From assembly GCF_023515955.1 (NCBI RefSeq), contig NZ_CP097322.1, positions 1,800,001 through 1,864,000 on the forward strand: a stretch of DNA of 64,000 nucleotides, read 5' to 3'. A program made the translations under genes and the position numbers. This stretch comes from Streptomyces sp. RerS4. GTDB taxonomy: Bacteria > Actinomycetota > Actinomycetes > Streptomycetales > Streptomycetaceae. How positions within the stretch are numbered: position 1 is the first letter of the stretch; each line of letters opens with the position of its first letter. The notes under the pieces were generated by a model. That model ran no database searches and had not been told where the DNA came from. It saw only the letters and a list, made by a program, of their open reading frames with translations. Below are positions 1-7,873 of the stretch, one piece after another.

Positions 1-281
1 CACACCAGGTTGAGGCTGAACCACATGCCGTAGATGAAGTAGACGTACGCGTGTCCGGGTGGGCCGAACATCGACGCGTTGCGCGCCGTGCGGCCGCGGT
101 ACGCGTGGGAGCCCGGGTCGGCGGCGCCCTCGTAGGCCTCCACCTCGGTGATGCGCAGTTCCATGGGGCCGTCCGCTGTACGGCGGACCAGGATCCGACC
201 GAGGAGGTCGGGCGCCACGGTGAGGACCGGGCGGTCGAAGAAGGACCGGGCCAGGGGCGTACGGTCTGGACGCGCGCTCAT
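1..281 (-). CDS. mpg: DNA-3-methyladenine glycosylase (Mpg/AAG family), N-terminal part
   Basis: This base-excision-repair enzyme removes alkylated purines from DNA. The reading frame starts at an ATG and continues off the left edge of the window, so only the first 93 residues are visible. They contain the family signature [18 protein letters not shown], whose first glutamates include the catalytic base in characterised AAG enzymes. This is followed by [21 protein letters not shown], which matches the conserved RN..MF..PG..YVY.IYG stretch of the human enzyme. The gene is divergent from the Spo0M gene, with about 90 bases between them. The family assignment is secure from the motifs; the C-terminal half cannot be judged. 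Confidence 0.9.
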   Translation of the reverse strand, partial: MSARPDRTPLARSFFDRPVLTVAPDLLGRILVRRTADGPMELRITEVEAYEGAADPGSHAYRGRTARNASMFGPPGHAYVYFIYGMWFSLNLV

Positions 282-370
282 CCGGTCGAGCGTAGTGGAA
301 GGGGCCCCCGGGCAACCGGGGCCTAAGGTTCCGCGTTGTACGTACGTAATCCGTATCAGGGGAGTTTGTC

Positions 371-1153
371 ATGGGGTTCAGGAAGCTGTTCGCGAGCCTG
401 GGTGCCGGTGGCGCTTCGGTGGACACGATCATCACCGAGCCGAACGTCGTGCCGGGCGGGATCGTCCAGGGCGAGGTGCGGATCCAGGGTGGCTCCGTGG
501 AGCAGCAGATCGAGGGGCTGTCCGTGGGGCTCCAGGCGCGGGTGGAGGTGGAGGGCGGTGACCAGGAGTACAAGCAGGACATCGTCTTCACCAAGCAGCG
601 TCTCGGTGGTGCCTTCCAGGTGCAGGCCGGCGCGCTGCACGTGGTGCCGTTCGGGCTGGAGATCCCGGCGGAGACGCCGATCACGCACTTCGGCGGTCAG
701 CACCTGCACGGGATGAACATCGGTGTGAGCACGGAGCTGGAGATCGCGCGCGCGGTGGACGCGGGTGACCTGGACGCGATCAACGTGCACCCGGTGCCGG
801 CGCAGCAGGCGATCCTCGACGCGTTCCGGCAGCTGGGCTTCACGTTCCGCAGTGCGGACATGGAGCGCGGGCACATCCGGGGAACGCGGCAGACGCTGCC
901 GTTCTACCAGGAGATCGAGTTCCTGCCACCGTCGCAGTACCGGGGGCTGCACCAGGTCGAGCTGACCTTCGTGTCGGACGGCCGGGAGATGGACGTCGTG
1001 TTGGAGATGGACAAGAAGCCGGGTCTGTTCAGCGAGGGCAGCGACACCTACCGGTGCTTCCAGGTGGGTCTGCAGTCGTACGAGGGGACCGACTGGACGA
1101 TGTACCTGAACCAGTGGATCGCCTCGGTCGGTTCGAAGCGCAACTGGTTCTAG
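371..1153 (+). CDS. Spo0M (SpoOM) family sporulation-control protein
   Basis: This is a 260-residue soluble protein with the arrestin-like Spo0M fold. It opens with MGFRKLFASLGAGG, then the typical VDTII.EPNVVPGG.VQGEV segment (residues about 17-40). The end is typical of the family (DWTMYLNQWIASVGSKRNW). Bacillus Spo0M affects sporulation control; the biochemical role in Streptomyces is not established. The ATG has a purine-rich site (GGGGAG) eight bases upstream. A perfect 10-base palindrome TACGTACGTA lies at 339-348, just in front of the gene, and may be a regulatory site. The PEBP gene follows 42 bases downstream in the same direction and may be cotranscribed. Confidence 0.88.
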   Translation: MGFRKLFASLGAGGASVDTIITEPNVVPGGIVQGEVRIQGGSVEQQIEGLSVGLQARVEVEGGDQEYKQDIVFTKQRLGGAFQVQAGALHVVPFGLEIPAETPITHFGGQHLHGMNIGVSTELEIARAVDAGDLDAINVHPVPAQQAILDAFRQLGFTFRSADMERGHIRGTRQTLPFYQEIEFLPPSQYRGLHQVELTFVSDGREMDVVLEMDKKPGLFSEGSDTYRCFQVGLQSYEGTDWTMYLNQWIASVGSKRNWF

Positions 1154-1195
1154 GCTCGGGCGCACGTGATCCCGTTCGATCCAGGAGGAACAGCA

Positions 1196-1729
1196 GTGGC
1201 CGAGCAGAACAGGGCGCCCCTTCCGCACGCCTTCCACCCCGAGGTGGCGACCTTCACCGTGACCAGCGCGGATCTCGCGCCGGGTGCGGAGCTGGGTGAG
1301 GCGCAGGTGCTGACGGGGGGCAACGTCTCGCCGGAACTGCGGTGGGAGGGGTTCCCGGAGGGCACCAAGAGCTTCGCGGTGACCTGCTTCGACCCGGACG
1401 CGCCGACGGGCAGCGGGTTCTGGCACTGGGTGCTCTTCGACCTGCCGGCTTCGGTGACGGCGCTGCCGGCCGGGGCGGGCAGCGGGGACTTCGAGGGGTT
1501 GCCGGAGGGGGCCGTGCACGTACGGAACGACTACGGCACCCGGGATTTCGGCGGTGCGGCTCCGCCGCGCGGTGAGCGGCACCGGTACGTGTTCACCGTG
1601 TACGCGGTGGACCGGGAGCACTTGGGGCCCGATGAGGATTCCTCGCCGGCGGTGGTCGGGTTCCACCTCCGTTTCCACGCCATCGGTCGCGCCCAGCTGA
1701 TCGGCGAGTACGCGTCGCCGGTCGGCTGA
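1196..1729 (+). CDS. YbhB/YbcL-type phosphatidylethanolamine-binding protein (Raf kinase inhibitor-like)
   Basis: This 177-residue PEBP-family protein probably binds a small anionic ligand; no bacterial substrate is firmly known. The family signature DPDAPTGSGFWHWVLFDLP is present at about residues 65-83. GERHRYVFTVYAVD follows at about residues 130-143, matching the GxHRYxF block. I chose the GTG at 1196 because AGGAGG lies seven bases before it. An in-frame GTG ten codons upstream has no such site. A strong intrinsic terminator starts 16 bases after the stop codon. Confidence 0.9.
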   Translation: MAEQNRAPLPHAFHPEVATFTVTSADLAPGAELGEAQVLTGGNVSPELRWEGFPEGTKSFAVTCFDPDAPTGSGFWHWVLFDLPASVTALPAGAGSGDFEGLPEGAVHVRNDYGTRDFGGAAPPRGERHRYVFTVYAVDREHLGPDEDSSPAVVGFHLRFHAIGRAQLIGEYASPVG

Positions 1730-1745
1730 TCTTCTCCGAGCGTTT

Positions 1746-1789
1746 GCCCGGTCCTGGTCTGAGGAAGGCCAGGACCGGGCATTTTTATT
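1746..1789 (+). terminator. Intrinsic terminator after the PEBP gene
   Basis: A perfect 12-bp stem (GCCCGGTCCTGG paired with CCAGGACCGGGC) with an 11-base loop is followed directly by ATTTTTATT. A true T-tract is uncommon in such a GC-rich genome, which makes this one of the clearest terminators in the window. Confidence 0.9.
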
Positions 1790-1878
1790 GCGTTGTCCCG
1801 CGTGGCGCGCGCGGCCAGAGTGGTTGCGGGCCCTGCCGCCAGGGTGGTCGCGGGCCTGCAACACGGGAGGTGGGCGAG

Positions 1879-2382
1879 ATGCGGGACACGCTGGTGCTGA
1901 ATGCGAGCTTCGAGCCGCTGTCGACGGTGACGTTGAACCGGGCTGTCGTGCTGGTGCTCCAGGACAAGGCCGTCGTCGAACAGTCGCATCCCGAGCTGCG
2001 TGTGCGTGCGGCCACCATGGAGCTTCCGATGCCGCGGGTGATCAGGCTCTGCCGGTACGTACGGGTGCCCTTCCGAAGACATGCTCCCTGGTCACGGAGG
2101 GGGGTGTTGGTCCGGGACCAACACCGGTGCGCGTACTGCGGGAAGCGCGCGACGACGGTGGACCACGTACTGCCGCGGGCTCAGGGGGGCGGTGACACGT
2201 GGTTGAACACGGTGGCCTCCTGCGCGGAGGACAATCACCGCAAGGCGGCGCGGACGCCGGAGGAGGCGGGGATGCCGTTGCTGCGCAAGCCCTTCGTGCC
2301 GTCTCCGGCGGACGCGATGCTGCTCGCGCTGGGGGTGGGCGGGGAGGACGCACTGCCCGAGTGGTTGGCCCGTAGCGCGTAG
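1879..2382 (+). CDS. HNH endonuclease family protein
   Basis: This 167-residue protein has an N-terminal domain typical of the actinobacterial HNH proteins that open MRDTLVLNASFEPL. Its C-terminal nuclease fold has CAYCGKRATTVDHVLPRAQGG, then an N (DTWLNTV) and an H (DNHRKA), giving the D-H, N and H residues of an HNH site. The CxxC of the zinc knuckle is also present. The ATG is preceded by GGGAGG at eight bases. The family is found singly in nearly all Streptomyces and its cellular substrate is unknown. The nearby permease gene is convergent. Confidence 0.85.
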   Translation: MRDTLVLNASFEPLSTVTLNRAVVLVLQDKAVVEQSHPELRVRAATMELPMPRVIRLCRYVRVPFRRHAPWSRRGVLVRDQHRCAYCGKRATTVDHVLPRAQGGGDTWLNTVASCAEDNHRKAARTPEEAGMPLLRKPFVPSPADAMLLALGVGGEDALPEWLARSA

Positions 2383-2410
2383 TCGGCGCGCGCTGAGCGG
2401 CGTAGTTTCT

Positions 2411-2440
2411 CTACGTCCTTCTACGTTCTTCTACGTCGTT
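2411..2440. repeat. Three 10-bp direct repeats between convergent genes
   Basis: Three consecutive units CTACGTCCTT, CTACGTTCTT and CTACGTCGTT sit between the HNH gene and the end of the permease gene. The last unit touches the permease stop codon. A GCGCTGA / TCAGCGC inverted pair surrounds the block, so the region may fold and terminate transcription. Confidence 0.6.
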
Positions 2441-3228
2441 CAGCGCAGCAGGAGTTGGGCGATCGCGATGACGCCGACCGTGACGATCACCGCGCGCAGG
2501 GCGGTGGGCGGGAGGCGGCGGCCGACTTTGGCTCCGATCTGGCCGCCGAGGGTGGAGCCGACGGCGATGAGCAGGACGGCCGTCCAGTCGAAGTCGGCGA
2601 CGAAGAGGAAGACGACGGCCGCGACGCCGTTGACGAGGGCGGCGAGGACGTTCTTGACGGCGTTGATCCGTTGCAGTTCCTCGCGGAGCAGCAGGCCCAT
2701 GAGGCCGATGTACAGCACGCCCTGTGCGGCGCCGAAGTAGCCGCCGTAGGCGCTGGAGAACAGCATGCCGGTCAGCAGGGTCGGTCCGCCGTCGGGGTGG
2801 GGGCCGGTGCCTCCGGCGGCTTCCTGGCGGCGGCGCAGGGCGGCGGCGAGGCGGGGTTGGAGGACGACGAGCACGAGGGCCAGTCCGATGAGGACGGGCA
2901 CGATCGTGTCGAAGGAGTCCGAGGGCAGGGTGAGGAGCAGGACGGCGCCCGCGAGGCCGCCGACGAGGGAGACGGCGCCGAGGCGCAGTATGCGGGCGCG
3001 CTGGCCCTGGAGTTCCTTGCGGTAGCCGAAGGCTCCGCTGAGGGAACCCGGCACCAGGCCGAGGGTGTTGGAGACGTTCGCCGTCACCGGGGGCAGCCCG
3101 ATGGCGAGGAGCACCGGGAACGTGATGAGGGTGCCGGAACCGACGATGGTGTTGATCGTGCCGGCGCCGATTCCGGCGGCGAGGACCGCGAGCGCTTCCC
3201 AGATGGACATGGACATGGACAGAGCCAT
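2440..3228 (-). CDS. TauE/SafE family sulfite-exporter-type permease
   Basis: This is an integral membrane protein of about 262 residues with seven to eight hydrophobic helices. The two TauE/SafE repeats are visible: GIGAGTINTIVGSGTLITFP near the N-terminus and the related SAYGGYFGAAQGVLYIGL block in the second half. Family members export sulfoacetate, sulfite or other small organic anions; nothing here identifies the substrate. The start is uncertain. ATG codons lie at 3261, 3228, 3216 and 3210, and I prefer 3228 because it precedes the first hydrophobic segment and follows a purine-rich run. There is no obvious operon partner. Confidence 0.83.
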   Translation of the reverse strand: MALSMSMSIWEALAVLAAGIGAGTINTIVGSGTLITFPVLLAIGLPPVTANVSNTLGLVPGSLSGAFGYRKELQGQRARILRLGAVSLVGGLAGAVLLLTLPSDSFDTIVPVLIGLALVLVVLQPRLAAALRRRQEAAGGTGPHPDGGPTLLTGMLFSSAYGGYFGAAQGVLYIGLMGLLLREELQRINAVKNVLAALVNGVAAVVFLFVADFDWTAVLLIAVGSTLGGQIGAKVGRRLPPTALRAVIVTVGVIAIAQLLLR

Positions 3229-3306
3229 CCCCTTCGCGTGAGTGAGTCGCCTCCCCGCCATGAAGGTCGAGGGGCCTCACCGATCATGCACGAGGGGACG
3301 GTCCCG

Positions 3307-4278
3307 TCAGTCGATGGGGGGCTGCTCGCGGCGTTCGCCGGCGCCGCCGGGCTCGCTGCCCTTGCCGGGGTTCTGCGGGTTGAAGCCGGTGGCACCGCCG
3401 GCCAGGGGGCCGAAGTTGCCCATGGCGCCCGAGAGTCCCTTGAGCGCGTCGCCGATCTCGCTGGGCACGATCCAGAGCTTGTTGGCGTCGCCCTCGGCGA
3501 TCTTCGGGAGCATCTGGAGGTACTGGTAGGCGAGGAGCTTCTGGTCGGCGTCGCCGGCGTGGATGGACTCGAAGACCGTACGGATCGCCTGGGCCTCGCC
3601 CTCGGCCTTCAGCGCGGCGGCCTTGGCCTCACCTTCGGCGCGCAGGATGGAGGACTGCTTCTCGCCCTCGGCGCGCAGGATCTCCGACTGGCGGACACCC
3701 TCGGCCTGGAGGATCGCGGCGCGCTTGTCGCGGTCGGCGCGCATCTGCTTCTCCATCGAGTCCTGGATGGAGGTCGGCGGCTCGATGGCCTTGAGCTCGA
3801 CGCGGTTGACGCGGATGCCCCACTTGCCGGTGGCCTCGTCGAGGACCCCGCGCAGGGCGGCGTTGATCTCCTCGCGGGAGGTGAGGGTCCGCTCCAGGTC
3901 CATGCCGCCGATGATGTTGCGCAGGGTGGTGACGGTGAGCTGCTCGATGGCCTGGATGTAGCTGGCCACCTCGTACGTCGCGGCGCGGGCGTCGGTCACC
4001 TGGTAGTAGATGACGGTGTCGATGTTGACGACCAGGTTGTCCTGGGTGATGACCGGCTGCGGCGGGAAGGGCACGACCTGTTCGCGCAGGTCGATCCGGT
4101 TGCGGATGGAGTCGATGAAGGGGACGACGATGTTGAGGCCCGCGTTGAGCGTGCGGGTGTAGCGGCCGAACCGCTCGACGATGGCTGCGCTGGCCTGCGG
4201 GATCACCTGGATCGTCTTGACCAGGGCGATGAAGACCAGAACCACCAGGATGATCAGGACGATGATGATCGGTTGCAT
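3307..4278 (-). CDS. SPFH-domain (stomatin/QmcA-like) membrane protein
   Basis: This is a 323-residue stomatin-type protein. It has a single N-terminal transmembrane helix (residues about 3-20, IIIVLIILVVLVFIALV), then an SPFH/band-7 domain (residues about 25-180, including QASAAIVERFGRY and DLREQVVPFPPQPV). A long alanine/glutamate-rich coiled coil with repeated ILRAEGE / ALKAEGE units follows (about 180-260), and a glycine/proline-rich tail ends the protein. Family members oligomerise at the membrane and often work with NfeD proteins. The NfeD gene is directly upstream on the same strand, 85 bases away, which supports that pairing. Confidence 0.9.
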   Translation of the reverse strand: MQPIIIVLIILVVLVFIALVKTIQVIPQASAAIVERFGRYTRTLNAGLNIVVPFIDSIRNRIDLREQVVPFPPQPVITQDNLVVNIDTVIYYQVTDARAATYEVASYIQAIEQLTVTTLRNIIGGMDLERTLTSREEINAALRGVLDEATGKWGIRVNRVELKAIEPPTSIQDSMEKQMRADRDKRAAILQAEGVRQSEILRAEGEKQSSILRAEGEAKAAALKAEGEAQAIRTVFESIHAGDADQKLLAYQYLQMLPKIAEGDANKLWIVPSEIGDALKGLSGAMGNFGPLAGGATGFNPQNPGKGSEPGGAGERREQPPID

Positions 4279-4363
4279 GCGGTTCCCCGTGCCCTTCCGG
4301 CTGTCTGTGCTGCCCCGTTGATCGGAGTCTCGCAGACCCCGGGGCCGCGGGTCGGCTGCTTTC

Positions 4364-4792
4364 TCACATCACGACGGCTGTCGCCCCGTCGATGTCGACG
4401 ACGTCGACGGACTGGCCGGGCTCGAAACTGGTGTCCGAGTCGAGGGTTCGGGCGGACCAGATCTCGCCGGCGAGCTTGATGCGTCCGCCGCTGCCGTCGA
4501 CGCGTTCGAGGACGACGGCGGATCTGCCCTTCAACGCCTCGATGCCGCTGCGGTGTTGGGGGCGCTGGTCGCGGTGGCGGTTGGCGATGGGGCGGACGAC
4601 GGCGATGAGCGCCACCGACACGATCACGAACACCAGGATCTGGGCCACCACTCCCCCGCCGAACGCCGCCGTGACGGCGGCCGCGACCGCGCCGAGGGCG
4701 AACATGCCGAACTCCGGCAGTGCGGTCAGGACGAGGGGGATGCCCAGTCCGACCGCGCCGATGAGCCACCACACCCATGCGTCGATGTCCAC
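4364..4792 (-). CDS. NfeD family membrane protein
   Basis: This 142-residue protein has three hydrophobic segments in residues about 8-70 and a C-terminal OB-fold domain (from about GRSAVVLERVDGSGGRIKLAGEIW to the end). This is the short NfeD1b type, without a ClpP-like protease part. NfeD proteins are partners of SPFH/stomatin proteins and are thought to influence membrane protein quality control. The next gene on this strand is the SPFH protein, so the two are probably one transcription unit. The start codon is the ATG before DIDAWVWW. Confidence 0.88.
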   Translation of the reverse strand: MDIDAWVWWLIGAVGLGIPLVLTALPEFGMFALGAVAAAVTAAFGGGVVAQILVFVIVSVALIAVVRPIANRHRDQRPQHRSGIEALKGRSAVVLERVDGSGGRIKLAGEIWSARTLDSDTSFEPGQSVDVVDIDGATAVVM

Positions 4793-4870
4793 ATGGTCAT
4801 GGTAGGTCGGGTGGGCGCGGTCCGGACAGGGCGCGGGGGGCGCGGGCTGCCGGCACGACGGACCGGTGGG

Positions 4871-5671
<801 letters not shown>

Positions 5672-5804
5672 GAGCGTGTTGTCACCCCTTGCAGTCACGG
5701 TTCTTTGTGCGCCGGCAGGCGCAGCCCCAGGGGAAAACCTACGCCACTCGGGATGGGCTCCGGGCGCCAGGCCGGTTGTGGGGCCGGATCCGTAGAGTGG
5801 GGGG

Positions 5805-6587
5805 ATGCTTTTCGAACCACGTTCAGGGCGGCTGGCCGCCTGGGGGAACGCGCTGTTGGCCGGTCTGGTCTCGCCCGACGAGGCCGTGTCGTCGATCGTG
5901 GGCGAGGACGCCACGCACCGGGTGGCCGGGCTGCCGGGGGAAGAGGGGCCGGTCGGTCTCTCGCTGGCGCTGGGGCGGCTGCGGGCGCTGGGGGCCGCCG
6001 GGCTGCGGGTGGCGCTGCCGGCGCCGGGGCATCCGTTGGGGCTGAGCGGGCCGCCGGAGTTCAACGCGCGGGCGTTGGAGGCCGAGGAGGCGGTGGTGTG
6101 CGTGGGCGCCGCGCTGGGCCTGGTGCCCGAGGTGACGGAGGTGGGCCCGGCGGGTGACGTGCACGTCTCGGTGGTGTGGCACTGCCTGCCGGTACGGGAG
6201 GCCCCGCCGGCGGACGTGCCGTCGCTGGGCGAGGCGGAGCGGGAGCTGGCGGAGGCGCTGCGCGAGGCGACGACGGTGCTGACCCGGCTGGACGTCGCGG
6301 CGTCGGGGCCGGTGGCCGAGGCGGCGCTGTCGGCGTACCGGGCGCGGGCGGAGGCGGGGCGGGAGGCGCTGGCCCCGGGGTATCCGGCGCGGGCGGTGCG
6401 GGTGCTGGCGCTGGCGCAGCGGGTGGACCTGATGGTGTCGCTGGCGTACGAGAGGGGCCACGGGGGCGCGGTGGCGGCCTCGGAGATGGCGGCGCGGGCG
6501 GAGGCGCTGCGGCCGGTGGAGCGGGTGGCCCGGCGGGCACTGGTGGCGGCGTACAACGCGGCGGTGGAGGAGCGGGAGCGGGGCTAG
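5805..6587 (+). CDS. Conserved actinobacterial hypothetical protein
   Basis: This 260-residue, alanine/leucine-rich soluble protein has no signal peptide or membrane helix. I do not recognise a catalytic motif. Codon usage (GC at nearly all third positions) and the compact intergenic spacing show that it is a real gene. Two regions look conserved in type: an N-terminal block (RLAAWGNALLAG..SPDEAV) and a helical C-terminal half rich in AREALAPGYPARAVRVLALAQ-like sequence. The TAG stop codon is supplied by the CTAG end of the palindromic element that follows, so the element may define the present C-terminus. Confidence 0.75.
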   Translation: MLFEPRSGRLAAWGNALLAGLVSPDEAVSSIVGEDATHRVAGLPGEEGPVGLSLALGRLRALGAAGLRVALPAPGHPLGLSGPPEFNARALEAEEAVVCVGAALGLVPEVTEVGPAGDVHVSVVWHCLPVREAPPADVPSLGEAERELAEALREATTVLTRLDVAASGPVAEAALSAYRARAEAGREALAPGYPARAVRVLALAQRVDLMVSLAYERGHGGAVAASEMAARAEALRPVERVARRALVAAYNAAVEERERG

Positions 6588-6752
6588 GGGGTGTCCGGCG
6601 GATCAGGGCCGGGCCCGCGGCGTCTGGCACGGCGCCTCGCCGCGTTGCCGAAACGTCCCGATAGCTCCGCTATCAAGACGCTCTGGCGCCTTGCGATGCA
6701 CCGCACCAGACGCCGCGGCCTATCCGACCCTGATCCGTCGGACACCCCCTAG
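6584..6752. repeat. 169-bp palindromic MITE-like element
   Basis: The two ends form a long imperfect inverted repeat. CTAGGGGGTGTCCG at the left matches CGGACACCCCCTAG at the right. The match then continues inward over roughly 80 bases per arm, with GCGGCGTCTGG on the left against CCAGACGCCGC on the right. There is no reading frame of its own. Both ends carry CTAG, a common target of IS5-type and related insertion sequences, so a non-autonomous miniature element is the likeliest origin. I recall similar palindromes at many sites in Streptomyces genomes. The left end supplies the stop codon of the preceding gene. Confidence 0.8.
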
Positions 6753-6760
6753 CCGGGTGC

Positions 6761-6796
6761 GGCCCCGCTTCCCGGGGAGAGGGGGGAAGCGGGGCC
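6761..6796 (-). terminator. Terminator hairpin downstream of chpE
   Basis: A perfect 13-bp stem, GGCCCCGCTTCCC paired with GGGAAGCGGGGCC, encloses a 10-base loop. It lies 24 bases beyond the chpE stop codon and separates the gene from the palindromic element. Confidence 0.75.
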
Positions 6797-6819
6797 GGAG
6801 CGCCCTGTGGGGGGGCGCG

Positions 6820-7065
6820 TCAGGCGTTGACGCCGGTGTTGCCCCAGGCGCCGTTGAGCAGGCCGATGACGTTGACGCTGTCGCCGACCACGTTCACGGG
6901 GACGTGCACGGGGACCTCCAGGAGGTTCCCGGAGGCCACGCCGGGCGAGTTCAGGGCCTCGCCCTCCGCGGACGCACCGCCGTGCGCCGCGGAGACACCC
7001 GCGCCGGCGGCGAGGAGGCCGCCCGCGATCATGGTGGCGGCTGCGGCCTTCTTGAAGTTCTTCAC
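6820..7065 (-). CDS. chpE: Short chaplin, ChpE type (no cysteines)
   Basis: This 81-residue secreted hydrophobin-like protein is predicted to assemble into amyloid fibres on aerial hyphae and spores. A Sec signal peptide (MKNFKKAAAATMIAGGLLAAGAG, cut near VSAAHG) is followed by a single chaplin domain containing SPGVASGNLLEVPVHVPVN, then VVGDSVNVIGLLNGAWGNTGVNA. Unlike ChpD, F, G and H it has no cysteine, which is the hallmark of ChpE. The GTG start has GGAGG nine bases upstream. The gene stands alone between its own terminator and the two-component genes. Confidence 0.92.
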   Translation of the reverse strand: MKNFKKAAAATMIAGGLLAAGAGVSAAHGGASAEGEALNSPGVASGNLLEVPVHVPVNVVGDSVNVIGLLNGAWGNTGVNA

Positions 7066-7158
7066 GTTCTTCGTCCTCCAGTACGTCTGCCGCGACCAGC
7101 CGTCGCGGCACGGTATGGAGAACGGCGGCCCGCCGCCCCGGTTACGCCATGTGGGCTA

Positions 7159-7176
7159 CATACACCCGACCGTATG
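7159..7176. promoter_or_regulatory. Small inverted repeat upstream of chpE
   Basis: CATAC and GTATG, separated by eight bases, lie about 95 bases before the chpE start codon in a relatively AT-rich patch. This could be a regulator site or part of a promoter. The short arms make it a weak call. Confidence 0.25.
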
Positions 7177-7204
7177 AATCTCCGCTGAAGCGATCACGCG
7201 CTGA

Positions 7205-7873
7205 TCAGTCCGTGATTCCGTGCCGGACCGCCCACAGCGCGGCCTGGGTGCGGTCCGAGAGGTCGAGCTTCATCAGGATGTTCGAGACGTGCGTCTTGAC
7301 CGTCTTCTCCGAGAGCACCAGGGCCCGCGCGATCTCCCGGTTGGAGCGCCCGTCCGCGATCAGGCCGAGGACCTCGCGCTCGCGCTCGGTCAGCGCGCCG
7401 GGGCGGCCCGCCGTCGCCGGCTGCTCGTCCTGGGCGAGCAGGGCCTCGGCGACCTCCGGCTGGAGCAGGACGTGGCCCGCGTGTACGGAGCGGATGGCGG
7501 CGGCCAGGGCGTCGGGGTCGATGTCCTTGTAGACGTACCCGGCGGCGCCGGCGCGCAGGGCCGGGACGACCGTCCGCTGTTCGGTGAAGCTCGTGACGAT
7601 CAGGACGCGGGCGCCGCCCTCCGTCTCCCGTAGCCGCCGCAGGGCCTCGATGCCGTCGGTGCCGGGCATCTTGACGTCCATGAGGACGACGTCGGGCCGC
7701 AGCTCCTCGACGCGGGCGACGCCCTCCGCTCCGTCGCAGGCCTCGCCGACCACCTCGATGTCCTCCTGGACCTCCAGGAAGGTGCGCAGGCCGCGCCGGA
7801 CCACCTGGTGGTCGTCGACGATCAGTACGCGGATGCGGCCGGGGCCGGGGGCCGGGGCGGGGGTGTCAGCCAC
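7205..7873 (-). CDS. NarL/LuxR-type two-component response regulator
   Basis: This 222-residue regulator has an N-terminal receiver domain with acidic pocket DDH (D20-D21), phospho-acceptor D66 in VVLMDVKMPG, the switch threonine in VTSFTEQ and the lysine in GYVYKD. The C-terminal LuxR helix-turn-helix (residues about 157-222) reads LTEREREVLGLIADGRSN then EIARALVLSEKTVKTHVSNI. It overlaps the upstream sensor kinase gene by eight bases, so the two are translationally coupled and form one system. Target genes are not evident, although chpE lies directly downstream on the same strand. Confidence 0.93.
   Translation of the reverse strand: MADTPAPAPGPGRIRVLIVDDHQVVRRGLRTFLEVQEDIEVVGEACDGAEGVARVEELRPDVVLMDVKMPGTDGIEALRRLRETEGGARVLIVTSFTEQRTVVPALRAGAAGYVYKDIDPDALAAAIRSVHAGHVLLQPEVAEALLAQDEQPATAGRPGALTEREREVLGLIADGRSNREIARALVLSEKTVKTHVSNILMKLDLSDRTQAALWAVRHGITD

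Noticed and set aside
356..1864. A 502-residue open frame on the minus strand across the Spo0M and PEBP genes
   Set aside because: It is arginine/histidine-rich, has no motif and lies opposite two well-supported genes. Long antisense frames are expected when stops are rare.
6584..6752. Complete insertion sequence
   Set aside because: The element is only 169 bp and has no transposase frame.
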